From Oceanobacillus profundus (lineage in GTDB: Bacteria; Bacillota; Bacilli; Bacillales; Amphibacillaceae), in the NCBI RefSeq assembly GCF_003515705.1, contig NZ_QWEH01000017.1:1-64000 (forward strand): a stretch of 64,000 bases of DNA, read 5' to 3'. Position numbers and translations under genes: made by a program. Position 1 is the stretch's first letter, and every line of letters begins with the position of its first letter. Below are positions 55,058-63,786 of the stretch, in pieces. The notes under the pieces were generated by a model. The model was not told the DNA's origin. It ran no database searches and was given only the letters and a program-made list of their open reading frames with translations.

Positions 55058-56029
55058 ATGCATGTTGTTATTGGAGATATTGCAAGAGAAACGATACCGG
55101 TATTACCAACTACAAATTGCGAAAACGTTTATGCTATTTTTAATGAGCAACCATCAACAGAGGGGATAGTTGTTGCTGTTGAAATGCAGCCTGTTGGATT
55201 AATTATGAGAGATACATTCTTTCAAAAGCTATCCACTAAATATGGGTTTGACCTTTTTATGCAACGGCCAATTGAATTGATGATGGATACAACAATGTTA
55301 GTTGTGGACTATATTACACCACTAACCAAGGTTAGTACGCTTGCCATGAAACGAGAGCAGGAAAGACTTTATGACTATGTTATTGTACAGAAGCAGAATG
55401 AGCTATGTGGAGTTGTAAGTATACGTGAATTAATAATGAAGTTGTCTGAAGTCCAGATTAACATTGCGAAATATTCCAATCCATTAAGCGGACTTCCTGG
55501 AAACCACATTATAGACGATATGTTAGAAAAAGTATTACATTACGAAAGCTATACGGTGCTTTATCTTGATCTCGATCATTTTAAAGCATTCAATGATGTA
55601 TATGGATTCAAAGCAGGGGATCAACTTCTCGTCGAGACGGCGAATATCATTCAACAAACGATTGGCAAAAAACCAAATTACTTTGTTGGTCATATTGGTG
55701 GAGATGACTTTATCGCGGTGATTCCTAATTATCAGCATGAGGATATTTGCAAAAGGATTATTGCCCGCTTCGAACAGACGATTATCAGCTTTTATAGTAA
55801 AGAAGATATTGAACAGGGATATGTCAAAACATTCAACCGAAAAGGAACCATGGAAAATGTTCCATTAGTAAGCATCTCGATTGCAGTCGTTCAGAATAAA
55901 CATACATCCTTTTCCACACCAAATGCGCTAAGTAGAGAAGCAGCAGAGATTAAAAGGATTTGTAAAACTTGTGAGGGAAGTATCTACCTGAGCAAAGGGG
56001 ATAAGGAAGCTGGAAAATTAAATGCATAA
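55058..56029 (+). CDS. GGDEF-domain protein with CBS-like N-terminus
   Basis: Residues about 1-140 resemble a CBS pair (ending QNELCGVVSIRELIM). The GGDEF domain (about 148-305) opens with the SNPLSGLPGNHII motif that is typical of EAL-CBS-GGDEF proteins, has LDLDHFKAFNDVYGF for metal and substrate contact, and an active-site loop GGDDF (about 219-223) in place of GGDEF, a variant that can be active. It would make c-di-GMP. No membrane helix is seen. It ends at a bidirectional terminator shared with a convergent EAL gene. Confidence 0.88.
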   Translation: MHVVIGDIARETIPVLPTTNCENVYAIFNEQPSTEGIVVAVEMQPVGLIMRDTFFQKLSTKYGFDLFMQRPIELMMDTTMLVVDYITPLTKVSTLAMKREQERLYDYVIVQKQNELCGVVSIRELIMKLSEVQINIAKYSNPLSGLPGNHIIDDMLEKVLHYESYTVLYLDLDHFKAFNDVYGFKAGDQLLVETANIIQQTIGKKPNYFVGHIGGDDFIAVIPNYQHEDICKRIIARFEQTIISFYSKEDIEQGYVKTFNRKGTMENVPLVSISIAVVQNKHTSFSTPNALSREAAEIKRICKTCEGSIYLSKGDKEAGKLNA

Positions 56030-56062
56030 AAAATGAGCGATATTCAAAAATCGCTCATTTTT
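56029..56062. terminator. Bidirectional terminator between GGDEF and EAL genes
   Basis: AAAAATGAGCGAT (56029-56041) pairs perfectly with ATCGCTCATTTTT (56050-56062); T or A runs flank both sides. Confidence 0.9.
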
Positions 56063-56079
56063 TTTGTATGTTATTATCT

Positions 56080-56925
56080 TTAAGAAGAGATTGGTACGGT
56101 GCCTTTACATAATGTCTCAACTGGTTTTCCTATCGCGTAGCCTTGCCCCATATCGACACCCAAATCTTGCAAAAAGGTGTATTCGGAAAAAGTCTCGATT
56201 CCCTCTGCAATTACTTTCGTTTCAGATTTATATGCAAAATCAAGAATAAGCTCAACTAAATATTGTTTTTCCGGGATCGTTTCGATATTCCGGATTAATG
56301 ATTTATCAATCTTTATAAACTCAGGATTTAAGTAAAGAAGTGTTTGTAAACTATTATAACCACTGCCAGCATCATCTACAGCAATGCGAAAGCCCTGTTC
56401 CCTGTAGTGCTCTACTAGCTTCACAAATTGAGAATAGTTGATTCCTGCCTTCTTTTCTGTCAATTCAAGAACAACTTGCTTAGGAGAGATGTTATGTTTT
56501 GCTAATAAATTCATTGTAGTTCCTGCTTTATAGTTTGGGTCGGCTAGTACTTGGGGATGTATATTTAGGAATATAAAGCAATCTTCATTTTCATCTAAGC
56601 GATTAACCTGCTCGTGATATCTTTTCAATGCTAAATTTCGTATAAAGCTTTCGACCATAAAAACATGTTTGCTGTCTCCAACATAGTCGTAAAAAGCATC
56701 CGTAGTAGGAAAGCTCTTCGTAGAATCTGGTCGATTCAAAATTTCATAGCCTACAGTATCGCCGCTTTTTAAAGATAGAATTGGCTGGAAAAAGGTTTGC
56801 ATTCTACATTTGCGGATAACATTTAATAATTCTTCATTTTTATTAAACTCTTGATAAAGTAATTTACGGTTTGTATTTAAAAATCGAATAAAATGAATCG
56901 ATTTATGAACTAAATTTGTTTTCAT
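56080..56925 (-). CDS. EAL-domain protein (probable c-di-GMP phosphodiesterase)
   Basis: Residues about 40-275 are an EAL domain: the signature reads GYEILNR (EIL for EAL, catalytic Glu kept), then FLNIHPQVL, the Glu in VLELTEK, the Asp pair in VDDAGSGYNSL (usually DDFG), Lys in FIKIDKSLI, Glu in VIAEGIE and the closing GQGYAIGKP. All main metal and catalytic positions seem present, so it should cleave c-di-GMP. Residues 1-38 form an extra helical segment. AAAGGTGG precedes the ATG. Confidence 0.88.
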   Translation of the reverse strand: MKTNLVHKSIHFIRFLNTNRKLLYQEFNKNEELLNVIRKCRMQTFFQPILSLKSGDTVGYEILNRPDSTKSFPTTDAFYDYVGDSKHVFMVESFIRNLALKRYHEQVNRLDENEDCFIFLNIHPQVLADPNYKAGTTMNLLAKHNISPKQVVLELTEKKAGINYSQFVKLVEHYREQGFRIAVDDAGSGYNSLQTLLYLNPEFIKIDKSLIRNIETIPEKQYLVELILDFAYKSETKVIAEGIETFSEYTFLQDLGVDMGQGYAIGKPVETLCKGTVPISS

Positions 56926-57091
56926 ATGTCCACCTTTGAGTTGAATAAAATTGTCATGATGCTTAATTTAATTCTATCGGTGAATTATTAAGATTGATAA
57001 TCAGTTGTGTAAATTTCTTGTAAAACCTGTGGGTAAAGATTTGTGTTGGACATAAAAATCTCTGGCTAAACATCTAAACTTAAGGGAATAC

Positions 57092-57150
57092 TTGACACGA
57101 CACTAAATGGTGTCGTATTATAATGAATAAATAGGACACCTTTAAGTGTC
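57092..57150 (+). promoter_or_regulatory. Promoter with two operators before the ArsR-SRPBCC gene
   Basis: TTGACA (57092-57097) and TATTAT (57116-57121) are 18 bp apart. Between them ACGACAC (57097-57103) and GTGTCGT (57110-57116) form a perfect inverted repeat. A second one, GACAC/GTGTC, lies at 57135-57150. Both share the GACAC half-site. Confidence 0.75.
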
Positions 57151-57182
57151 ATATTAAAACGTAAGATCAGGGGATGGTGATA

Positions 57183-57920
57183 TTGAGCGAAAAGAGAACG
57201 GAAAGAGATGTTTACGAAGCTATTTCCGATCAAACCCGACGGAGGCTGCTTCGTCTATTAGCCGATGCGGAAGAATTACCGCTATATGAGTTAACCGTTC
57301 ATTTCGAAATGGGTCGTACGGCAGTTTCAAAGCACTTGACAATCCTAAAAGATGCTGGTCTTGTAGTCAGCAGGAAGATTGGCAGAGAAACGCGTTATCG
57401 GTTGAATGCCACCCCTTTGAAGGAAATTCATGATTGGGTATCTTTTTATGAAGATTTCTGGAAGGAAAGAATGTTTAAATTAAATCTTTTATTGGAGGAA
57501 CAAAAAATGAAAGCAGATGTATCATTAGATTTTCAATATACAAGTTCAATTGAAGAAGTGTGGAAGGCATTAACGGATTCGGAAATGCTTGCAAAGTGGA
57601 TATGGGAAAATGACTTTAAGCCAGTAGTTGGACATAAATTTCAATTCCGAGCAGAGCCAAATAAATGGTGGAACGGAATTGTTGATTGTGAAGTGCTTGA
57701 AGTGGAAGAACCTCATAAAATATCTTATACGTGGGCAAGCCAAGGTGAGAACACAACTGTTACATGGACGTTGAAGGAAGGTTCAGATGGAACTACTCAC
57801 TTGCACTTCGAACAAGCTGGATTCAGTGAAGAAACAAAAGCCACCAAAGGTGCTATCGAGGGGGCAATATATAGCTGGACTAAAATGGGTGAGCAGCTTG
57901 GGAAAGTGTTGGATCAATAA
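57183..57920 (+). CDS. ArsR-type regulator fused to SRPBCC (AHSA1) domain
   Basis: Residues about 5-95 are an ArsR winged helix (EAISDQTRRRLLRLLADAEE, then MGRTAVSKHLTILKDAGLV as recognition helix), without the metal-binding cysteines of SmtB/ArsR sensors. Residues about 105-245 form an SRPBCC/AHSA1 ligand-binding fold (LDFQYTSSIEEVWKALTDSE, then WWNGIVDCEVLEVEEP). Usually these are two adjacent genes. I prefer the TTG at 57183 because AGGGG lies about 9 bases upstream; ATG 57174 is too near it. It likely represses itself at the two GACAC/GTGTC sites. Confidence 0.85.
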   Translation: MSEKRTERDVYEAISDQTRRRLLRLLADAEELPLYELTVHFEMGRTAVSKHLTILKDAGLVVSRKIGRETRYRLNATPLKEIHDWVSFYEDFWKERMFKLNLLLEEQKMKADVSLDFQYTSSIEEVWKALTDSEMLAKWIWENDFKPVVGHKFQFRAEPNKWWNGIVDCEVLEVEEPHKISYTWASQGENTTVTWTLKEGSDGTTHLHFEQAGFSEETKATKGAIEGAIYSWTKMGEQLGKVLDQ

Positions 57921-58055
57921 GCGTTATTGTCTTTCTCCTTGCCTTATATAAAATCTTAGACGGTCTAGTGGAACGGCCCGAACCATCAAAGGCTATCAAT
58001 TATCCAATTACTAACATGTGTAGGGGTAGCTAATATTAAAAGGGGAGATAAGAAA

Positions 58056-58763
58056 ATGAGTTTTTTCAAAGATATGATAGCGGTGTTTAAGAAGAGAGAA
58101 TTATTACTTTTAGAGCGCTATGAAGAAGCAGAAGGCGTGTATACCTTTCTGTTTGAAAAGCCAGATGATTTAACCTGGGAAGCTGGGCAACACGGTCTGT
58201 TTACTATTACGCATAAGAAAATAAAAAATGCTACGCGGCCATTTACCGTAGCCTCAGCTCCTGTAGAAAATGTTGTTAAATTAACAATGCGGATTAAGGA
58301 TAATCCAAGTGATTTTAAACAGGAAATGTTAGAACTCAAACAAGGAATGAAGATTAGTATAAGCGGACCTGTAGGATCATTTCACTTGGAAAATAACAGT
58401 CCTTCAATCCTCATTGCAGGTGGGATTGGCATTACCCCATTTCGATCAATTCTAAAACAAATAGAAGCGGAAGGAAGTCTCCATGAGAACCCAATACATC
58501 TGCTTTATCTAGATAGTGATAAATCCCATATCTTTAAAGATGAACTTGATGAAATTGCTAACTATCCTGCCATACATGTAACTTACCTTGATACAAGGGA
58601 GGACTTGCATCAGGAAATAAATCAGTTTAGCGATTTATATCAGAACAACGGTAACTATTTTATTGCAGGTCCAAAAACCATGGTCGAGTCTATTTCAAGT
58701 CATTTAAGAAATAACGATGTTCCCAAACGAAATATCAAAAAGGATGCCTTTTTTGGATATTAA
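58056..58763 (+). CDS. FAD-binding oxidoreductase (ferredoxin-NADP reductase-like)
   Basis: The 235-residue protein has an FAD-binding barrel (about 18-110) with RPFTVASAP as the flavin motif and an NAD(P) domain (about 115-235) with AGGIGITPFRSIL and FIAGPKTMVES. It lacks an iron-sulfur or globin domain and so would need an electron partner. GGGGAGA precedes the ATG. It follows the ArsR-SRPBCC gene by 135 bp and may share its transcript, but this is not certain. Confidence 0.88.
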   Translation: MSFFKDMIAVFKKRELLLLERYEEAEGVYTFLFEKPDDLTWEAGQHGLFTITHKKIKNATRPFTVASAPVENVVKLTMRIKDNPSDFKQEMLELKQGMKISISGPVGSFHLENNSPSILIAGGIGITPFRSILKQIEAEGSLHENPIHLLYLDSDKSHIFKDELDEIANYPAIHVTYLDTREDLHQEINQFSDLYQNNGNYFIAGPKTMVESISSHLRNNDVPKRNIKKDAFFGY

Positions 58764-58816
58764 TTAAAAATGAATATGAGCCCACAATATGGTATCAATA
58801 CAAAAATCCTATTTTG

Positions 58817-59020
58817 TTGAACTGCCCCCTGTCAAGTAGAGAGTGGAAATAATAAAAGGATTTATACGGCTTTAGCTCTATATTCAATAGGGTTGAGGCC
58901 GTTTAGTCTTTCTTGATATCTATCATGATTGTAGAAGTAAATATATTTATCAATTGCTGTTGAGAGATCCTCAAATGTCTCATGATCGTTCTTCCCGTTG
59001 GCTAAAGCATCTTCTACAAT
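58817..59020 (-). pseudogene. IS3-family OrfB remnant with one end
   Basis: The minus strand reads, up to a TAA at 58862-58864, HETFEDLSTAIDKYIYFYNH and then DRYQERLNGLNPIEYRAKAV, the usual C-terminus of IS3-family OrfB integrases. Upstream of about 59020 homology stops, so the catalytic DDE core is gone. The terminal sequence TTGAACTGCCCCCTGTCAAG (from 58817) looks like the element's end. The stretch 59021-59134 holds nothing I can name. Confidence 0.8.
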
Positions 59021-59134
59021 TTCAATTCATTATATATGTTGAGGTGATTACAGGGGTGGGAAAGGAACTAGTGTTGGTAAGTGATCATAGGGAGGTCTTG
59101 TTTTCAGCAGGGAAAATGGATCTTAGATTCTCAA

Positions 59135-59196
59135 TTGTTTTCATCAATCTTGTATGATATAGTGTCAACGGTACTTATTAAACGTATTTAATAAGT
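59135..59196 (+). promoter_or_regulatory. Promoter and palindromic operator of the ROK gene
   Basis: TTGTTT (59135-59140) and TATAGT (59158-59163) are 17 bp apart. Ten bases on, ACTTATTAAA (59173-59182) and TTTAATAAGT (59187-59196) form a perfect 10-bp inverted repeat, well placed for repression. Confidence 0.8.
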
Positions 59197-59218
59197 CTTT
59201 TTATAGGTGGTGATGTTT

Positions 59219-60238
59219 GTGGAAGCTGCTTCAAAATCATTGAAGAGAGTAATTACTCTTGGTATTCGTAAATCTCTCTTAGAGCTTGGAAGTGCAACAA
59301 AGGCTGAGCTTAGCGGCAAGCTAGAAATTAGCTTTCCAACAATAAGTAAGTTCCTTGCACAGATGGAGAAAGATGGTGAAGTGATAGCAGTTGGTTTAGA
59401 TGAATCAAGTGGTGGAAGAAGAGCAAAAAGATATACGTACAATTCAGAGTATATGCTTGGTCTTGCAGTCTTTATAGAGAAGGAAGAGACCTATTATACA
59501 ATTTTCAATTGCTTAGGTGAAAAAAAGGAGCAAGGAAAAGCCCCAAGTGTACTAATAGATAATGGCATGAATTTATTAACACAACTGATTGAAAAAATAA
59601 TAACAACTAATTCTTCAAAAATTACTTCCATCGCTATCGGTGTTCCAGGGTCGGTTGATCATGGGAAGATTTTCTACATGCCAGGGTATGAGCAGTTTCA
59701 AAATGTTGATTTGAAAACGTATTATGAGGTTTATTTTAATATTCCTGTTGTGGTAGAGAACGATATGAATGCTGTTGTTCTTGGGTTTAACCACCAAAAA
59801 AGAATGGAAAATAATCAGTCTCTTATCTATCTGTATTTTGGCCAAAATGGCCCGGGGGCAGGGTTTATGATAAATGGAGATGTGGTAAGAGGAAGTACGT
59901 TTTTTGCTGGAGAGATTTCGTTCGTCCCTCAATATAGTGAACATAACTTTGGGCAGGTACTAGAAAAGGGAATTGGACAAAAAAAGAGATTGGTCAATGA
60001 GGATGAACAGATTGATGCAATAAGCAGATTAGTAGCCTCTTTTGTAGCTATCATAAACCCACATACCATTATTTTTAGTGAGGATGAAATCGAAAAAGGG
60101 ATGTTAAGTAAAATCGCCATCGCTAGTTCAACATATATCCCGTCAGAACATCTTCCGGAACTTACGGTGAGTAATTGGAAACAGGATTATTTATTTGGGT
60201 TACAAAGGCTTTGCCTCGATCTTATGATAGCGAAATAG
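59219..60238 (+). CDS. ROK-family transcriptional regulator
   Basis: The 339-residue protein has an N-terminal winged helix (about 5-65, with AELSGKLEISFPTISKFLAQM) and a ROK domain (about 70-335) with GVPGSVDHGKI and VVENDMNAVVLG, keeping the sugar-kinase Asp. The ExGH motif reads GEISFV and the CxCG zinc site is missing, so kinase activity is unlikely and it should sense a sugar or derivative. I choose GTG 59219, seven bases after AGGTGG. The palindrome upstream is its likely operator. Confidence 0.82.
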   Translation: MEAASKSLKRVITLGIRKSLLELGSATKAELSGKLEISFPTISKFLAQMEKDGEVIAVGLDESSGGRRAKRYTYNSEYMLGLAVFIEKEETYYTIFNCLGEKKEQGKAPSVLIDNGMNLLTQLIEKIITTNSSKITSIAIGVPGSVDHGKIFYMPGYEQFQNVDLKTYYEVYFNIPVVVENDMNAVVLGFNHQKRMENNQSLIYLYFGQNGPGAGFMINGDVVRGSTFFAGEISFVPQYSEHNFGQVLEKGIGQKKRLVNEDEQIDAISRLVASFVAIINPHTIIFSEDEIEKGMLSKIAIASSTYIPSEHLPELTVSNWKQDYLFGLQRLCLDLMIAK

Positions 60239-60313
60239 GGATATGGACGTAGACGGAGCAAGGGACTGGATAGGTGCTTGATAATCATTATAGTGGAAAG
60301 TAGGTCATTTAAG

Positions 60314-60874
60314 ATGAAAACGGAAAAAGAAAAAATGATAGCTGGAGAAATGTATAATCCCGCAGATTCAGAATTGGTAAAGGATCGTATGGAAGCAAGA
60401 CGTAAGGTTAGGCAATATAATCAAACGTTAGAGACAGAGGGAGAAAAGCGAACAAAACTATTAGAGGGGTTATTTGGTTCGACAGGAGAAAATATCTATA
60501 TGGAACCAAATATACGATTTGATTATGGTTATAATACATACGTAGGAGACAATTTTTATGCGAATTTTGACTGTACGTTTTTAGATATTTGTGAAGTGCG
60601 TTTTGGAGATAATTGTATGCTTGGACCAAGGGTACAAATCTATACAGCAACACATCCGCTTCATCCAGTGGAACGAAATTCTGGGATAGAAAGCGGAAAA
60701 CCGATTACAGTTGGCAACAATGTATGGATTGGAGGAAGTGCAATTATAAATCCAGGAGTAACAATAGGAGATAATGTTGTGGTTGGAGCTGGTGCAGTCG
60801 TTACGAAGGACATACCAGATAATGTGGTAGTTGGGGGTAACCCTGCTAGAATCATTAAACAAATTGAACTATAA
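60314..60874 (+). CDS. maa: Maltose/galactoside O-acetyltransferase family protein
   Basis: The 186-residue protein is a left-handed beta-helix acetyltransferase of the Maa/LacA type: [18 protein letters not shown] near the start, many hexapeptide repeats (about 70-175), the loop with the catalytic His in [14 protein letters not shown] (about 112-125), and [11 protein letters not shown] at the end. It acetylates sugars such as maltose or glucose, perhaps for export. ATG 60314 follows an AGTAGG site. It lies 75 bp behind the ROK regulator, which may control it. Confidence 0.9.
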   Translation: MKTEKEKMIAGEMYNPADSELVKDRMEARRKVRQYNQTLETEGEKRTKLLEGLFGSTGENIYMEPNIRFDYGYNTYVGDNFYANFDCTFLDICEVRFGDNCMLGPRVQIYTATHPLHPVERNSGIESGKPITVGNNVWIGGSAIINPGVTIGDNVVVGAGAVVTKDIPDNVVVGGNPARIIKQIEL

Positions 60875-61056
60875 GATTCCTTTTGCTTAACTAATCAAGT
60901 TCTTTTAAACAAGTGGTGCAATTCCATTCACAAGGAATTGTACCTTTATTAATATAATTTTCCTTACTTTATATAATACATTTTAATACGAATTAGTACC
61001 AAGTAATAGTAACAAGTGATAAAATATTGATGACACTATTATAAGGAGGGGAAACC

Positions 61057-62022
61057 GTGAAAACTCAAGTAACAGATCTATTCGGAATTCAGTATCCAAT
61101 CATACAAGGTGGTCTAGCTTATTTAGGTTATGCAGAACTAGCTGCTGCTGTCTCAAATGCCGGAGGACTAGGGCAAATTACTGCAGCAACATTACGTACG
61201 CCTGAAAATCTTCGGAATGAAATTCATAAATTACGTGAGTTTACGAACAAGCCTTTTGGTGTAAACTTTGCTATTGCAAAGTACAACGGTGAATACGAGG
61301 AATTATTAGAAGTGGCAATAGAGGAAAAGGTACCGGTAATCTCTATTACTGGTGGTAATCCAAAACCTGTGTTAGAACGACTCAAAGACGAGAATATTAA
61401 GACGCTTGTCCTTGTTTCAGGAGTTAGACATGCACAGAAAGCAGAACAGCTTGGAGCGGATGCACTTATTGCAGTTGGACAAGAAGGTGGAGGTCATTTA
61501 GGGCGTGACGATATTGGTACAATGGTGCTGATTCCTCGTATTGTAGACCATGTATCCATTCCCGTGTTAGCAGCAGGAGGAATAGGCGACGGCAGAGGTT
61601 TATTAGCAGCTTTTTCTCTTGGTGCAGAAGGTATCGTGATGGGGACTCGTTTTATTGCTACCCAAGAATGCGTACATGCACATTACGACTATAAAAATGC
61701 GCTTTTACAAGCGCAAGAAACAGACACGGTCATTATTAAAAAATCATTAGGTGCCCCAGGACGAGTTCTTCAATCAGATTTTGCTTTAGAAATTATCGAT
61801 CGAGAACATCAAGGAGCAACGTACGAGGATCTGAAAGATATGATTAGTGGCAAAACGAATTGTAGATATATTTATGATGGTCATGAAGAAGAAGGGTTTG
61901 GCTGGGCTGGGCAGGTAATTGGTCTTATCAACAACGTACCAACAGTACAGGAATTGTTTGCTGAGATGATTTTAACAGCAGAAAATAGTCTGAGCCGTAT
62001 TCGTAATATTATAAGAGGGTAA
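61057..62022 (+). CDS. NAD(P)H-dependent flavin oxidoreductase (nitronate monooxygenase / FabK-like)
   Basis: The 321-residue TIM-barrel flavoprotein has FGIQYPIIQGGLAYLGYAELAA, split here as the FMN-contacting start (about 9-25), GGLGQITAA, PFGVNFAI, then GQEGGGHLGR with the conserved His, and AAGGIGDGRGLLAAFSLGAEGIVMGTRF. The family includes nitronate monooxygenases and the FabK enoyl reductase; sequence by eye does not separate them. As FabI is present in this window, FabK activity is not required. A GTG start follows GGAGGGG. Confidence 0.85.
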   Translation: MKTQVTDLFGIQYPIIQGGLAYLGYAELAAAVSNAGGLGQITAATLRTPENLRNEIHKLREFTNKPFGVNFAIAKYNGEYEELLEVAIEEKVPVISITGGNPKPVLERLKDENIKTLVLVSGVRHAQKAEQLGADALIAVGQEGGGHLGRDDIGTMVLIPRIVDHVSIPVLAAGGIGDGRGLLAAFSLGAEGIVMGTRFIATQECVHAHYDYKNALLQAQETDTVIIKKSLGAPGRVLQSDFALEIIDREHQGATYEDLKDMISGKTNCRYIYDGHEEEGFGWAGQVIGLINNVPTVQELFAEMILTAENSLSRIRNIIRG

Positions 62023-62095
62023 TCCAGTAGATAATATTAATAAAATAAATGCACATAAATAAGGCGAGTGTATAATCATTCTCTATCTGTAAGGC

Positions 62096-62118
62096 TGTCC
62101 TAATTACGGACATCTTTT
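62096..62118 (+). terminator. Terminator after the flavoprotein gene
   Basis: TGTCC (62096-62100) pairs with GGACA (62108-62112), followed by a long T run. Confidence 0.65.
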
Positions 62119-62186
62119 TTTTGTAAGCAGATATGATTGGACCAGTAACAAGCGGGCATCCGATCTAGTTATCCGTTAGGTTATAA

Positions 62187-62237
62187 ACCATTCAACTCCG
62201 GTTTAACAAAGTATGTGGGAGTTGAATGGTGTTTTTT
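62187..62237 (+). terminator. Second strong terminator hairpin
   Basis: ACCATTCAACTCC (62187-62199) pairs perfectly over 13 bp with 62218-62230, followed by GTTTTTTT. Confidence 0.85.
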
Positions 62238-62338
62238 TCTAATTAGATAAGTTAGTTCATAAAGCTAGTAAGAAGCTATCAAAACAACAGGAATTCTAAC
62301 CTAGCCAAAACAATTACAGTTACTTCTTCTTGTAATAT

Positions 62339-63514
62339 TTAAAGCCCCTTCAAATGTGGATCCTTCCAGAACATCGTCATTACGAAACCTAGTATAATCA
62401 CAACTGCACTAAAATAAAAAGGGAAATTTATATCGATATCAAACAGCATACCTCCCAGAACTGGTCCAAACACATTGGCAAGCGAAGTGAAGAAGGAGTT
62501 CATCCCGCCAACAAATCCTTGCTCATTACCAGCGATGCGTGAGAGGTAGGTCGTTACAGCCGGACGAATAAGATCAAATCCGATGAATACCGTAAATGTC
62601 ACTGCCATGATTGTCCAGTAGGTGTTTACGAGTGTCATCGCGAAAACTAAAATCGTCGAGAATAGTAATGACCAACGAATGATATTAACTTCCCCCATAT
62701 ATCTGGTTAATGGATCAAATAATAGAATCTGGAAGAGTGCACCGATAATTGCACCACCTGTAATGGCAATAGCTATATCCGACGGGCTAAATGCAAATTT
62801 ATGGTCAACATATAGGCTGAATAAAGAATCAAATGCAGCTAAACCAAATGATGCTATGAAAATTACGATAAAGGCAATAAAGAACATTGGCTTTAACATT
62901 TTCTTTAAGCTGTTCTTTCCAGCTAATGGTGATTCATCCAACGTGTCTTCTGCTTTAGAGCTAGGCTCCTTCAATGTGAAAATGGATAAAATCGCGACTA
63001 CAAAAGCAAAAGCAGCGGCTGAAAAAAATGGAACTCTTGTACCGATTTCCGCCAAAAATCCGCCGATGCCAGGCCCGATTATAAAACCGGTGTTAATTGC
63101 TGCAGACATATAGCCAAGTGCTTTTGGGCGTTTCTCTATTGTGGTAACGTCGGCAATAAATGCCGTCACAGCAGGCATGATAAAAGCACCACTTACGCCA
63201 CCTAAAATACGTGATATAAATAGAACTTCTATTGTTTTTCCCAGCCCGAATAATAGTTCGGAAAAACTGAAAATAAATAAACCGATCACAATCATAATTT
63301 TCCGGCCGAATTTATCAGCCGCTTTTCCAGCAAATGGAGAAAAAATTAATTGTGTTAAAGCAAATGCTGCGGTTAAATAGCCAACAACGGTACCACTAAT
63401 ATTTAACTCATTCATTATTGTTGGCAGTACAGGTATAACTAAACTGATTCCTAAAAAGACAAAAAATATGTTCATAAGTAGTATGGCTAATGTCATTTCT
63501 TTTCTCTTCTTCAT
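62339..63514 (-). CDS. NorA/Bmr-like multidrug efflux MFS transporter
   Basis: The 391-residue protein has 12 membrane helices and follows S. aureus NorA over its length: NIFFVFLGISLVIPVLPTIM (about 15-34), motif A GKAADKFGRK (about 62-71), motif C with AAINTGFIIGPGIGGFLAE, the loop FSPSDIAIAITGGAIIGALFQ and the VFIGFDLIRPAVTTYLS helix. It would use the proton gradient to expel quinolones and cationic dyes, with the specific range unknown. It is a single gene, facing the terminators of the flavoprotein gene. Confidence 0.9.
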   Translation of the reverse strand: MKKRKEMTLAILLMNIFFVFLGISLVIPVLPTIMNELNISGTVVGYLTAAFALTQLIFSPFAGKAADKFGRKIMIVIGLFIFSFSELLFGLGKTIEVLFISRILGGVSGAFIMPAVTAFIADVTTIEKRPKALGYMSAAINTGFIIGPGIGGFLAEIGTRVPFFSAAAFAFVVAILSIFTLKEPSSKAEDTLDESPLAGKNSLKKMLKPMFFIAFIVIFIASFGLAAFDSLFSLYVDHKFAFSPSDIAIAITGGAIIGALFQILLFDPLTRYMGEVNIIRWSLLFSTILVFAMTLVNTYWTIMAVTFTVFIGFDLIRPAVTTYLSRIAGNEQGFVGGMNSFFTSLANVFGPVLGGMLFDIDINFPFYFSAVVIILGFVMTMFWKDPHLKGL

Positions 63515-63712
63515 CTTATGTCACCTATATTCTTTTCCTAAGTAATATTAGAATTCTACTCTTTTTCCCTCATACATGCAATCTTTATTTTTCGATTTTT
63601 GTTTCGTGTACATACCCACTCTATTTAATAAAAAAGTGGATTGCAATTAAACTTCTTTTAACTCTTGATATTAGGTTTTAACTATCAATTATCTGCATGA
63701 TTATAATTTAAC

Positions 63713-63755
63713 TTAACAAACAATTTACAGTTAATTAATATAATTCTGTTAAAAT
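63713..63755 (+). promoter_or_regulatory. PhoP-box-like triple repeat and -10 before the binding-protein gene
   Basis: TTAACA (63713), TTTACA (63724) and TTAATA (63735) are spaced by exactly 11 bp, the PhoP box rule (TTAACA-like hexamers with 5-bp gaps). A -10-like TAAAAT (63750-63755) follows, and the repeats cover the -35 position. Confidence 0.7.
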
Positions 63756-63786
63756 TATCGGTATTAAGGCTTAGGAGGATTGTTAC

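Noticed and set aside
59021-59157. Further IS3 transposase sequence upstream of the remnant
   Set aside because: Translation past 59020 shows no integrase motifs on either strand.
61057-62022. A second enoyl-ACP reductase, FabK
   Set aside because: The family motifs are shared with nitronate monooxygenases and no other fatty-acid gene is near, so I left the broader name.
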